Assembly (NCBI GenBank): GCA_031265345.1
Contig: JAISCU010000113.1
Location: forward strand, 1-27,420
Length of the DNA: 27,420 nucleotides
Direction: 5' to 3'
From: Bifidobacteriaceae bacterium
GTDB lineage: Bacteria; Actinomycetota; Actinomycetes; Actinomycetales; WQXJ01
The translations under genes and the position numbers were made by a program. The notes below the pieces were generated by a model that saw only the letters and a program-made list of their open reading frames with translations, had not been told where the DNA came from and did no database searches. Positions within the stretch are counted from its first letter, which is position 1. Each line of letters opens with the position of its first letter. Below are positions 1-5,271 of the stretch, in pieces.

Positions 1-533
1 CAATGGACGGTGTCGCTGAGCTCGCTGTCGGTGACCGAGTTCATGACGTAGTGGATGATCTTGGCTTTCGGGGCCACGCCCTTAGGCCCAGGTGTGCCGC
101 CGACGCTGGCGCCGTTGCCTACCAGCAGCGCCGTCATGGTGGTCCCGTGGCGCAGGCTGGCCAGGGAGTCGGCTGGGGCGTTTGCGACCAGCTGCTCGCG
201 GGTGGAGCCGCCTGGTCCTGGCCCGTTCGGGTCCAGGCCCTCCAGTCCGGGCGGGTAGTCGCAGACCGACCGGACCTCGATGTCCGCGTCGGCGAACACC
301 GCCAAGCCGGTGTCGATCGGCCCGTCCAGCACGGCGATGGTCAAACCGCGGCCGTCGAAGCCGTCCGCGACCACCTCGGCCACGCCGGTCTGGTCGTAGT
401 ACCAGTTCAACCCGTCGGCGGCGCGGGCCGGAGCCACACTGCCAGCCAGCGCCGACCAACCAGTCAACCCAACGGCCAGCGCGCCGACCAGCACGGCCCG
501 CAGCCGTCTCGAAACCAACCGAACCGCGCGCAT
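1..533 (-). CDS. Mycosin-like S8 serine protease, second tandem copy (partial, runs off left edge)
   Basis: N-terminal 177 residues of a subtilisin-family (S8) protease of the type VII-associated mycosin kind; the 3' end lies beyond the window. The start is the ATG at 533-531; an upstream in-frame stop rules out a longer form, and a GAGG-type ribosome site lies about 8-10 bases ahead. Residues 1-39 form a signal peptide (Arg-rich start, hydrophobic core, APARAA before the mature region). The catalytic Asp is D70 in AVLDGPID and the catalytic His is H129 in RHGTTMTALL; the Ser lies off the edge. It starts 34 bases after the stop of the upstream paralogue at 568-1929 and is therefore co-transcribed with it. 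Its N-terminal half is almost identical to that paralogue, so it is a recent tandem duplicate. Whether the rest is intact cannot be seen. Confidence 0.85.
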   Translation of the reverse strand, partial: MRAVRLVSRRLRAVLVGALAVGLTGWSALAGSVAPARAADGLNWYYDQTGVAEVVADGFDGRGLTIAVLDGPIDTGLAVFADADIEVRSVCDYPPGLEGLDPNGPGPGGSTREQLVANAPADSLASLRHGTTMTALLVGNGASVGGTPGPKGVAPKAKIIHYVMNSVTDSELSDTVH

Positions 534-567
534 CACGCGGCCCTCGGCTCTCCAAGTGCTGCCATGG

Positions 568-1929
568 TCAAACCTGCTTTCCGAATCGTTTTCTCTTGGT
601 GACTATCAGTGCCGCGGCGACGAACCCTCCCGCGACCACCACGGCGGCGGCGAGCGAGACCCAGAACCGGCTGGACTGGTCGCGGCGGTCCTCGGGCTGG
701 GCTGCGACTGTCTGCGTGGGACTCGGCTCGGCGGTTGCGGGTTCGCTGGGCGGCGAGGAATCCTCGGAAGTCGGCTTGGGGCTCGGTGCAGCAGTGGTGG
801 GGGTCTCGTTGATGACGCCCAGCGTGCTGGTCAACGGGTTGGCGTCGGGGTATTGGGTCGGATCGACCGAGAACAGGTGGGGGACGTCCACCGGACCCCA
901 ACCCCAAGTGGTGGTGTAGTGGGGTTCGTGGTCGAACTCGATGGTGTTGCGGACCAGGGATTGGAGGAGTTGGTTGCTGGTGGCGTCGGGATATTTGACC
1001 CACAGGTCGGCCATGATTCCGGCCAGGATCGGGGTGGCGGCGGAGTTGCCGCCCATCTCCTCGACCACCCACCCGTCCGGTGTGAGGGTGAGCCCGGCCG
1101 AGTCGGTCCCGCCTGGCGCGACCACCGTGGTCAGCGGCTCCTCGAAGTGCAGCCGTTCCGGCAGTTCCCCGTCCGGCTGGGACCCGCGCACGTACACCAG
1201 GCCCGGATGGAAGTCGGGGGACATAACCCCGTCGATTCCCTCCTGCGAGTTCCGCAGCGCTTGGAAGCCGAGCATCCCGGATACCTCGAAATCGACCGCC
1301 TTGTCCTCCAATTCGCCGCCCATCGATGTCGTGACGATGTCGGCGCCGGAGGTGTTCAGGGTCGGCAGCGTCTCCAGAATCCCGACACCGCCCAGGTCGT
1401 TCCCGTCCCTGAGGCAACTGGCGACCGAGTCGTGCAAGCCGGAGCCGGTCACGTAGTGGATGATCTTGGCTTTCGGGGCGACGCCTTTCGGCCCTGGTGT
1501 GCCGTTGACGCTGGCGCCGTTGCCGACCAGCAGAGCGGTCACGGTGGTGCCGTGCGACAACGCGTTGAGCGAGTCGGACGGGGCGTCGGCGATCAGTTGG
1601 TCGCGCGTGGAGTCCCCTGGTCCTGGCCCGTTGGGGTCCAGGCCCTCCAGTCCGGGCGGGTAGCCGCAGACCGACCGGACCTCGATGTCCGCGTCGGCGA
1701 ACACCGCCAACCCGGTGTCGATCGGTCCGTCCAGCACCGCGATGGTCAGACCGCGCCCGTCGAAGCCGTCCGCGACCACCTCGGCCACGCCGGTCTGGTC
1801 GTAGTACCAGTTCAAGGCATCGGCAGCGCGCGCCGGGGCCACACCACCCGCCAGCACCGACCAACCAGCCAACCCAACCGCCAGCACGGCCCGCGACCGG
1901 CCCGAAACCCACCGAACCGCACCCATCAT
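568..1929 (-). CDS. Mycosin-like membrane-anchored S8 serine protease
   Basis: A 453-residue subtilisin-like protease, probably exported and anchored by its C-terminus facing outward. The start at 1929 is set by a perfect AGGAGG six bases upstream and by the signal peptide that follows (residues 1-36, ending APARAA); the frame stays open further upstream but without such support. Catalytic residues seen are D67 (AVLDGPID), H126 (SHGTTVTALL) and S296 (GGNSAATP). The place where S8 enzymes have the oxyanion Asn (AAGN) aligns by my reading with VRGS, so Asn is probably Ser250. Residues about 375-420 are a Pro/Thr/Ser/Glu-rich linker, followed by one membrane helix (about 422-443) and a basic tail (TKRKR). 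It follows the EspC-like gene after a 390-base gap and precedes a near-copy. It could process ESX substrates or machine parts, or act as a weakly active or non-catalytic relative. Confidence 0.9.
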   Translation of the reverse strand: MMGAVRWVSGRSRAVLAVGLAGWSVLAGGVAPARAADALNWYYDQTGVAEVVADGFDGRGLTIAVLDGPIDTGLAVFADADIEVRSVCGYPPGLEGLDPNGPGPGDSTRDQLIADAPSDSLNALSHGTTVTALLVGNGASVNGTPGPKGVAPKAKIIHYVTGSGLHDSVASCLRDGNDLGGVGILETLPTLNTSGADIVTTSMGGELEDKAVDFEVSGMLGFQALRNSQEGIDGVMSPDFHPGLVYVRGSQPDGELPERLHFEEPLTTVVAPGGTDSAGLTLTPDGWVVEEMGGNSAATPILAGIMADLWVKYPDATSNQLLQSLVRNTIEFDHEPHYTTTWGWGPVDVPHLFSVDPTQYPDANPLTSTLGVINETPTTAAPSPKPTSEDSSPPSEPATAEPSPTQTVAAQPEDRRDQSSRFWVSLAAAVVVAGGFVAAALIVTKRKRFGKQV

Positions 1930-2028
1930 GTTGTTCCTCCTAGTCTTGACTTGCGAAAACGCAGCAGCGGATAGCGCGTCAGCGACGGTCTGGTTGCCCC
2001 TGGGCCAGGAGGCGACCGAGGCCGAACC

Positions 2029-2045
2029 CGAGCGGAATCCGCTCG
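2029..2045. promoter_or_regulatory. 7+3+7 inverted repeat, possible operator
   Basis: The arms CGAGCGG and CCGCTCG are perfectly complementary around a central AAT. The element sits 100 bases upstream of the protease start at 1929 (minus strand) and next to the direct repeats at 2051 onward. It could be a protein-binding palindrome or a small hairpin. No U-rich tract follows on either strand, so a terminator is unlikely. Confidence 0.35.
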
Positions 2046-2050
2046 ATAGT

Positions 2051-2122
2051 TGCCGGAGCATCACCGTCACCGGTTCCTCTCATCCTCAGTGCGCACGGGT
2101 CACCATCAAGAGGGCCCACGCC
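2051..2122. repeat. Imperfect direct repeat, copy A
   Basis: The block at 2051-2070 matches 2158-2177 at 18 of 20 positions, and the block at 2101-2122 matches 2207-2228 at 18 of 22 positions. The two blocks are separated by about 30 less similar bases in both copies. The pairing of two conserved blocks at the same spacing argues against chance. Confidence 0.5.
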
Positions 2123-2157
2123 GGACAAGAAGGGACGCCCGGCGCCTGTTCAAGGAC

Positions 2158-2228
2158 TGACGGAGCATCAGCGTCACCCGTGTGTCGTGTGCCGAACGGC
2201 CACGATCATCACCAAGAGCGCCCATGCC
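2158..2228. repeat. Imperfect direct repeat, copy B
   Basis: Partner of 2051-2122, displaced by about 107 bases. The conserved blocks are 2158-2177 and 2207-2228. Both copies lie in the leader of the tandem protease genes, so they may be duplicated binding sites or remnants of an older duplication. Confidence 0.5.
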
Positions 2229-2319
2229 CCACGGCCAAGGCCGCCGGGGACCACGCGTGTGTTGGCGGCGTCTGCGGACGTTGACGCGTCCCATTGCTGG
2301 CGGTCGCGGCGATTGTGCC

Positions 2320-2742
2320 CTAGGCAGTTTGCCTTGGGGCGCCTGCCGTGAATTCGTCGCGTTGCATGGGGGCTTCAGCATCGGGCGCAGCCGTGACCGG
2401 GCCCTCAGTCTGCTCGAGTTCTTGGCCATAGCGGCGCAGGTCGTCGATGATGGCTTGTTCCTCGGCGGTCAACGACTCGACAAAGCCGGCGTAGAAATCA
2501 GCCAGCTTCAGCATGTCCCGGACGCACTGGCTCAGGACCTCGTTGATCTTGGAGAAGGCGGCGTTGGCGGCCGCGCGAGCTGGCGCGGTGGTGCTGGAAC
2601 CGCCGAACACGCGCCCCCAGTTCCCTTGGGCCGAGCCAAGGTGGCTCTGCCGAATCTGGCGGACGGTCTCGACGTGGTCGCCCAGAGCCGTGATCCGGCT
2701 GCGGGCGATCGCCGGATCGACAGCTATTGCGTTAGTAGGCAC
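2320..2742 (-). CDS. EspC-like small helical ESX-associated protein
   Basis: A 140-residue protein with no signal peptide or membrane helix, predicted mostly alpha-helical. The opening VDPAIARSRITALGDHV resembles EspC/WXG100-like type VII secreted proteins, which begin VDPxxLRxxAxxL. A tryptophan-glycine turn (NWGRVFGG, W42) sits where a helical hairpin would bend, but it is not a strict WXG. The helical part ends near residue 117 and is followed by a disordered tail. The start is GTG at 2742 with AAGGG upstream at a rather long spacing, so the start is less certain than most. It is third in the WXG100 operon, behind a strong hairpin (2772-2811). It is likely a secreted substrate or substrate partner of the ESX system encoded alongside; no YxxxD/E signal is evident. 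The family assignment is by pattern only. Confidence 0.75.
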   Translation of the reverse strand: MPTNAIAVDPAIARSRITALGDHVETVRQIRQSHLGSAQGNWGRVFGGSSTTAPARAAANAAFSKINEVLSQCVRDMLKLADFYAGFVESLTAEEQAIIDDLRRYGQELEQTEGPVTAAPDAEAPMQRDEFTAGAPRQTA

Positions 2743-2771
2743 GCTGGTCCATTCCCTTCTGGACTGGGGCA

Positions 2772-2811
2772 GTCGGCGGGTGGCGCGACCAGTGCCGCCC
2801 CACCCGCCGAC
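2772..2811. other. Perfect 12-bp stem-loop between WXG100 and EspC-like genes
   Basis: The arms at 2772-2783 and 2800-2811 (GTCGGCGGGTGG and its exact complement) flank a 16-base loop. It lies just after the stop of the WXG100 gene (2818) and before the EspC-like start (2742) on the minus strand. No T-run follows, so it is more likely an mRNA-stabilising or partial-attenuation element than a full terminator. Confidence 0.6.
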
Positions 2812-2817
2812 CGAGCC

Positions 2818-3108
2818 CTAGAACTGGGCCGCCGCCCGCGAGTCGAAGGTGGTGTAGCCCTGGGAGATCTGGCTGGTGGCCTGGGAGATCCGGGTGGCCA
2901 GCTCCTGGAGGCGGTGGGCCTCGGTGGTCCACTGGCGTTGGGCCACTTGGTAGGCCTGCTTGGCTTGGCCGTCCCAGCTGCCCTGGAGGGTCGCGATCTG
3001 CGCCTCCAGGTCCTCCAGGATCGACAGGATCGAATTGGCCCGGGACCGCAAGGATTCGGACAGGCCCGTGACTTGGGCCGTTTTGACTGACATTGATTGA
3101 CTTGACAT
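2818..3108 (-). CDS. WXG100 family ESX protein carrying a YxxxD secretion signal
   Basis: A 96-residue helical-hairpin protein of the EsxA/EsxB family. The WXG motif is W45-D46-G47 in SWDGQAKQAY, in the middle of the protein as is usual. The C-terminal helix ends with Y85-T-T-F-D89, which matches the YxxxD/E general signal for type VII secretion in actinobacteria. Length and layout are typical of the family (about 100 residues). The start at 3108 is favoured by GAGG seven bases upstream; a second Met at residue 6 has no such support. It is preceded by another WXG100 gene (3291-3602), and such pairs usually form a secreted heterodimer. Being the YxxxD-bearing partner, it most likely delivers the pair to EccC (inference from the family). 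Confidence 0.93.
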   Translation of the reverse strand: MSSQSMSVKTAQVTGLSESLRSRANSILSILEDLEAQIATLQGSWDGQAKQAYQVAQRQWTTEAHRLQELATRISQATSQISQGYTTFDSRAAAQF

Positions 3109-3150
3109 TGCAGTACCTCACTGACGAGATGAACGAGTTTGATTTGGTGT

Positions 3151-3185
3151 CCCCGTCCAGGCGGCCGTGGCCGGCCGGGACGGGG
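3151..3185. other. GC-rich hairpin in the gap between the two WXG100 genes
   Basis: The outer arms 3151-3158 and 3178-3185 (CCCCGTCC and GGACGGGG) are exactly complementary. The inside continues with GGC-rich pairing around a GT turn, with about one mismatch and one bulge. It lies in the 182-base space between the two WXG100 genes. No poly-T follows on the minus strand. It may protect the upstream transcript's 3' end or tune the ratio of the two proteins. Confidence 0.5.
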
Positions 3186-3205
3186 CATGACGGAGCGCCA
3201 GCCTG

Positions 3206-3228
3206 CTTTCCCGGGGTCCCCGCGAAAG
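3206..3228. other. Second short hairpin in the WXG100 gap
   Basis: The arms CTTTCCCGGGG and CCCCGCGAAAG pair with a single mismatch around one central base (the real loop would be larger). A further copy of the CTTTCCCGGGG string occurs near 3274, just before the stop of the upstream WXG100 gene. The function is unknown. Confidence 0.35.
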
Positions 3229-3290
3229 GTCCGGCCGCAGCGAAGCGAGGGCGGAGATTTGCGTGGCGAGCTACTTTCCCGGGGGTTTTC

Positions 3291-3602
3291 CTAGATGCTG
3301 CCCTGCAGACGGGCCGCCCAATCCAGGTGCTCGGCCTCGGTGGCCTGCTGGGAGCGGTCGGTCGCGCGGAGTTTGTCCTCCAGCTGCAACAGGACGTTGT
3401 TGAGCTTCTGCGAGTGCTCGGTGAACTGGTTCTGCATGTTGGTGTACGCCAACGCTGCCGGTCCGGTCCAGTAGCCGCGCAGCTCCTCGACCAGGCCGCC
3501 GATTCCTCTCAGCTCCGAGTCGGTGCGCTCTTTCGCGTCATGCACGGCTTCGGCTCCTCTGCGCAGCGCGCCTTCCAATACGGAAATTTGCGATTCAGGC
3601 AT
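3291..3602 (-). CDS. WXG100 family ESX protein (first gene of the minus-strand operon)
   Basis: A 103-residue helical-hairpin protein with W45-T46-G47 (YWTGPAALAY) at its centre, as in EsxA/EsxB. The second helix runs through NMQNQFTEHSQKLNNVLLQLEDKL. No C-terminal YxxxD/E is present, so in a heterodimer this would be the partner without the export signal. The start at 3602 has AGAGGAAG ending seven bases upstream, a strong ribosome site. It heads the operon that runs left from the divergent control region shared with eccD. The adjacent WXG100 gene is the probable partner. Confidence 0.93.
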   Translation of the reverse strand: MPESQISVLEGALRRGAEAVHDAKERTDSELRGIGGLVEELRGYWTGPAALAYTNMQNQFTEHSQKLNNVLLQLEDKLRATDRSQQATEAEHLDWAARLQGSI

Positions 3603-3820
3603 TGAATCTTCCTCTCAAGGGTTTTTGGGCAAACATTGGAACGCGAGACGCTTGTCCGCCCCGCCTTCTGACAAGCGACACCCCAGACTGGGAACGACAA
3701 CCGTCAAAGGCGATCGGCACCGGTCTGTGAGCCGTCTCCCACCGGGACCACACATCATTGTGAGGACACTGCAGCCAAAGACAGCGGATGTCTCCGTAGG
3801 CCCGAAGGCCCACGGTATCA

Positions 3821-3854
3821 CCTGATCATCGACTAGCTGATTACCACGATCAGG
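3821..3854. promoter_or_regulatory. Inverted repeat, candidate operator
   Basis: CCTGATC (3821-3827) and its exact complement GATCAGG (3848-3854) lie 20 bases apart in the divergent region. The right arm overlaps the spacer of the proposed eccD promoter. Two half-sites about 27 bases apart centre to centre would allow a dimer, or two dimers, to bind and block the promoter. The identity of the regulator is unknown. Confidence 0.35.
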
Positions 3855-3870
3855 CGACAGAGACTAGGCT
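3841..3870 (+). promoter_or_regulatory. Candidate sigma-70-type promoter for eccD
   Basis: TTACCA (3841-3846) and TAGGCT (3865-3870) are separated by 18 bases, a reasonable housekeeping promoter. It would give a leader of roughly 45 bases before the eccD ATG at 3924. The assignment rests on consensus similarity only. Confidence 0.35.
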
Positions 3871-3923
3871 AACACAGTAAAAACACTACGCAAACCACAA
3901 CCCGAAAGCGCGACTCCAATCCC

Positions 3924-5267
3924 ATGACCACATCCCTCACGGCGCCAGCCCAAACCAGCGGCGACTTGGCGCGCATCACTGTCAACTGCCAGGCCAAACG
4001 GCTCGACCTGTCGGTACCGGTCAACCTGCCGGTGGTCGAGGCGCTCCCAGGGATAGTGCGCTACTTGGGCCAGCTGAGCCCGGAGCACTCCTACGCCGGT
4101 TACGGACTGCTCCGAGGCGACGGCCAGGAACTGGCGCCGGAACTGACTTTCGCGGCTCAAAACGTGGCGGACGGCGACGAATTCTCGCTCCGGCTGGGCT
4201 CGGAGGCGGAACCGGCCAAGGTCTACGACGACATCGTGGAGGCCGTCGGGGACGCCGTGGCCACCACCTCGGCGCCGTGGTCCCCGGCCGATGCCGCCGC
4301 CACCGCCCAGGGCGCCACCGTCACCATGCTGGCCGTCACGGCCGTGCTGTTGGCCCTGGGCCAGCCGTCCGTGCCCGCGCTGACGCTGGCGGCCTGCGGG
4401 ACCGGCCTGGTCGCAGCCGCCGCGGCCGTGCTGGGACGCCTCGGCATGACGCGCGGCGCCGGCGCCATGGCACTGACCGCGGCCCTCTACGGCGCCGTGC
4501 TGGGACGCATGCTGGGGGAACTGTTCGCCCCCGGCTGGGAATGGACCATGGCCTGCGCCGGTCTGTTCGGCGCGGGCGCGATCTGCCTGGCGACGTTGAC
4601 ACGGGCGCGAGAGGTGACGCTGGTGCCGATCACAGTCGGGATAGGCCTGGGCGGCGCGACCCTCGCCCTCCAATTGGTGGAGTTGCCGACCTACGGGGTC
4701 TTCGCCATCACCGCCGCCGTGGCTGGCACCTTGACCAACGCGATCCCTTGGCTGGCCATGTCCGCCATGCGGATCAAGGCCGAGACGCCGCTCTCCAACA
4801 GCGAGATCAGGCGCGGCGGGACGCCGGTCGACGGGGCGGCCGTACGGCGGCGCTTCGGCCAAGGCCAACGGGTCGCCATCGCCCTGCGGGCCGCCGCCAT
4901 GGTGATCGCCCTGGTCTGCGTGCCGTTCATGGTCCGGGGAGGAGTCGCGGCCTCAGCCGAGGCCGTCGCGTTGTTCTTGGGCCTGATGCTGTCCTCGCGG
5001 CAGGCCTACAGCCGCCTCGAAGTCGGCCTGGTCGGCGTGGTGTCCATAGTCGGCCTGGGGCTGACCGCTTTCTTCGCCGGTCAGGCCCACCCCGAGTGGC
5101 GCGTCACGCTGGCGGTGGCACTGGCGCTGGCGGCGGCCGCGACAGCTGCCCTGACGTTGTTCGGGCGCACGGCCGGGGCGGCCCTGCGCCGGATCGCCGA
5201 CGGAGTCAGCATTTTGGCGCTGGTCAGCTTGCTGCCACTGGCCATCGTGGTCGCCGGATTGGCGTGA
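3924..5267 (+). CDS. eccD: EccD, type VII secretion integral membrane channel component
   Basis: A 447-residue inner-membrane protein. Residues about 15-95 form the ubiquitin-like (YukD) cytosolic domain (ARITVNCQAKRLDLSVPVN ... GDEFSLRL). From about residue 130 there follow roughly eleven hydrophobic helices, with the characteristic cytosolic loop after the sixth (NAIPWLAMSAMRI, then a charged stretch with TPLSNSEIRRGG). This is the usual EccD architecture and length (about 450-500). EccD lines the ESX membrane complex and contacts EccC and EccB. The ribosome site ahead of ATG 3924 is weak. The stop is four bases before the EccB-mycosin start, so the two are co-translated. A second, diverged EccD-like protein is encoded at 8680-9876. 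Confidence 0.92.
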   Translation: MTTSLTAPAQTSGDLARITVNCQAKRLDLSVPVNLPVVEALPGIVRYLGQLSPEHSYAGYGLLRGDGQELAPELTFAAQNVADGDEFSLRLGSEAEPAKVYDDIVEAVGDAVATTSAPWSPADAAATAQGATVTMLAVTAVLLALGQPSVPALTLAACGTGLVAAAAAVLGRLGMTRGAGAMALTAALYGAVLGRMLGELFAPGWEWTMACAGLFGAGAICLATLTRAREVTLVPITVGIGLGGATLALQLVELPTYGVFAITAAVAGTLTNAIPWLAMSAMRIKAETPLSNSEIRRGGTPVDGAAVRRRFGQGQRVAIALRAAAMVIALVCVPFMVRGGVAASAEAVALFLGLMLSSRQAYSRLEVGLVGVVSIVGLGLTAFFAGQAHPEWRVTLAVALALAAAATAALTLFGRTAGAALRRIADGVSILALVSLLPLAIVVAGLA

Positions 5268-5271
5268 GCCC

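Larger units (their letters stand above)
1930..2319. other. 390-base intergenic region between the EspC-like gene and the mycosin pair
   Basis: I see no convincing gene here: the open frames present lack a ribosome site and read as high-GC noise. It holds the AGGAGG ribosome site of the downstream protease (about 1936-1941), a short perfect palindrome (2029-2045) and an imperfect 72-base direct repeat (2051-2122 and 2158-2228). The length and the structured elements suggest that the two proteases have their own promoter or a regulated leader, but I could not identify a clear -35/-10 pair on the minus strand. Confidence 0.6.
3603..3923. other. 321-base divergent control region between the WXG100 operon and eccD
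   Basis: Short open frames here have no ribosome site or recognisable sequence, so I see no gene. The right part is less GC-rich than the surroundings and contains a candidate plus-strand promoter (3841-3870) overlapped by an inverted repeat (3821-3854). I found no clear minus-strand -35/-10 pair, though the WXG100 operon must start within it. Confidence 0.6.

Noticed and set aside
1930..2070. Upstream extension of the accessory mycosin to an ATG at 2070
   Set aside because: A perfect AGGAGG with six-base spacing and a clean signal peptide mark 1929 as the start; the tandem copy begins at the equivalent place.
2317..2340. GCCC-TAGGCA ... TGCCT-TGGGGC hairpin at the end of the EspC-like gene as a terminator
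   Set aside because: The stem has a bulge, overlaps the stop codon and is not followed by a T-run on the minus strand, so I do not call it.
2106..2429. A 107-codon minus-strand frame spanning the protease leader
   Set aside because: Overlaps the EspC-like gene out of frame, has no ribosome site and is Arg/Pro-rich noise. The region is better explained as non-coding with repeats.
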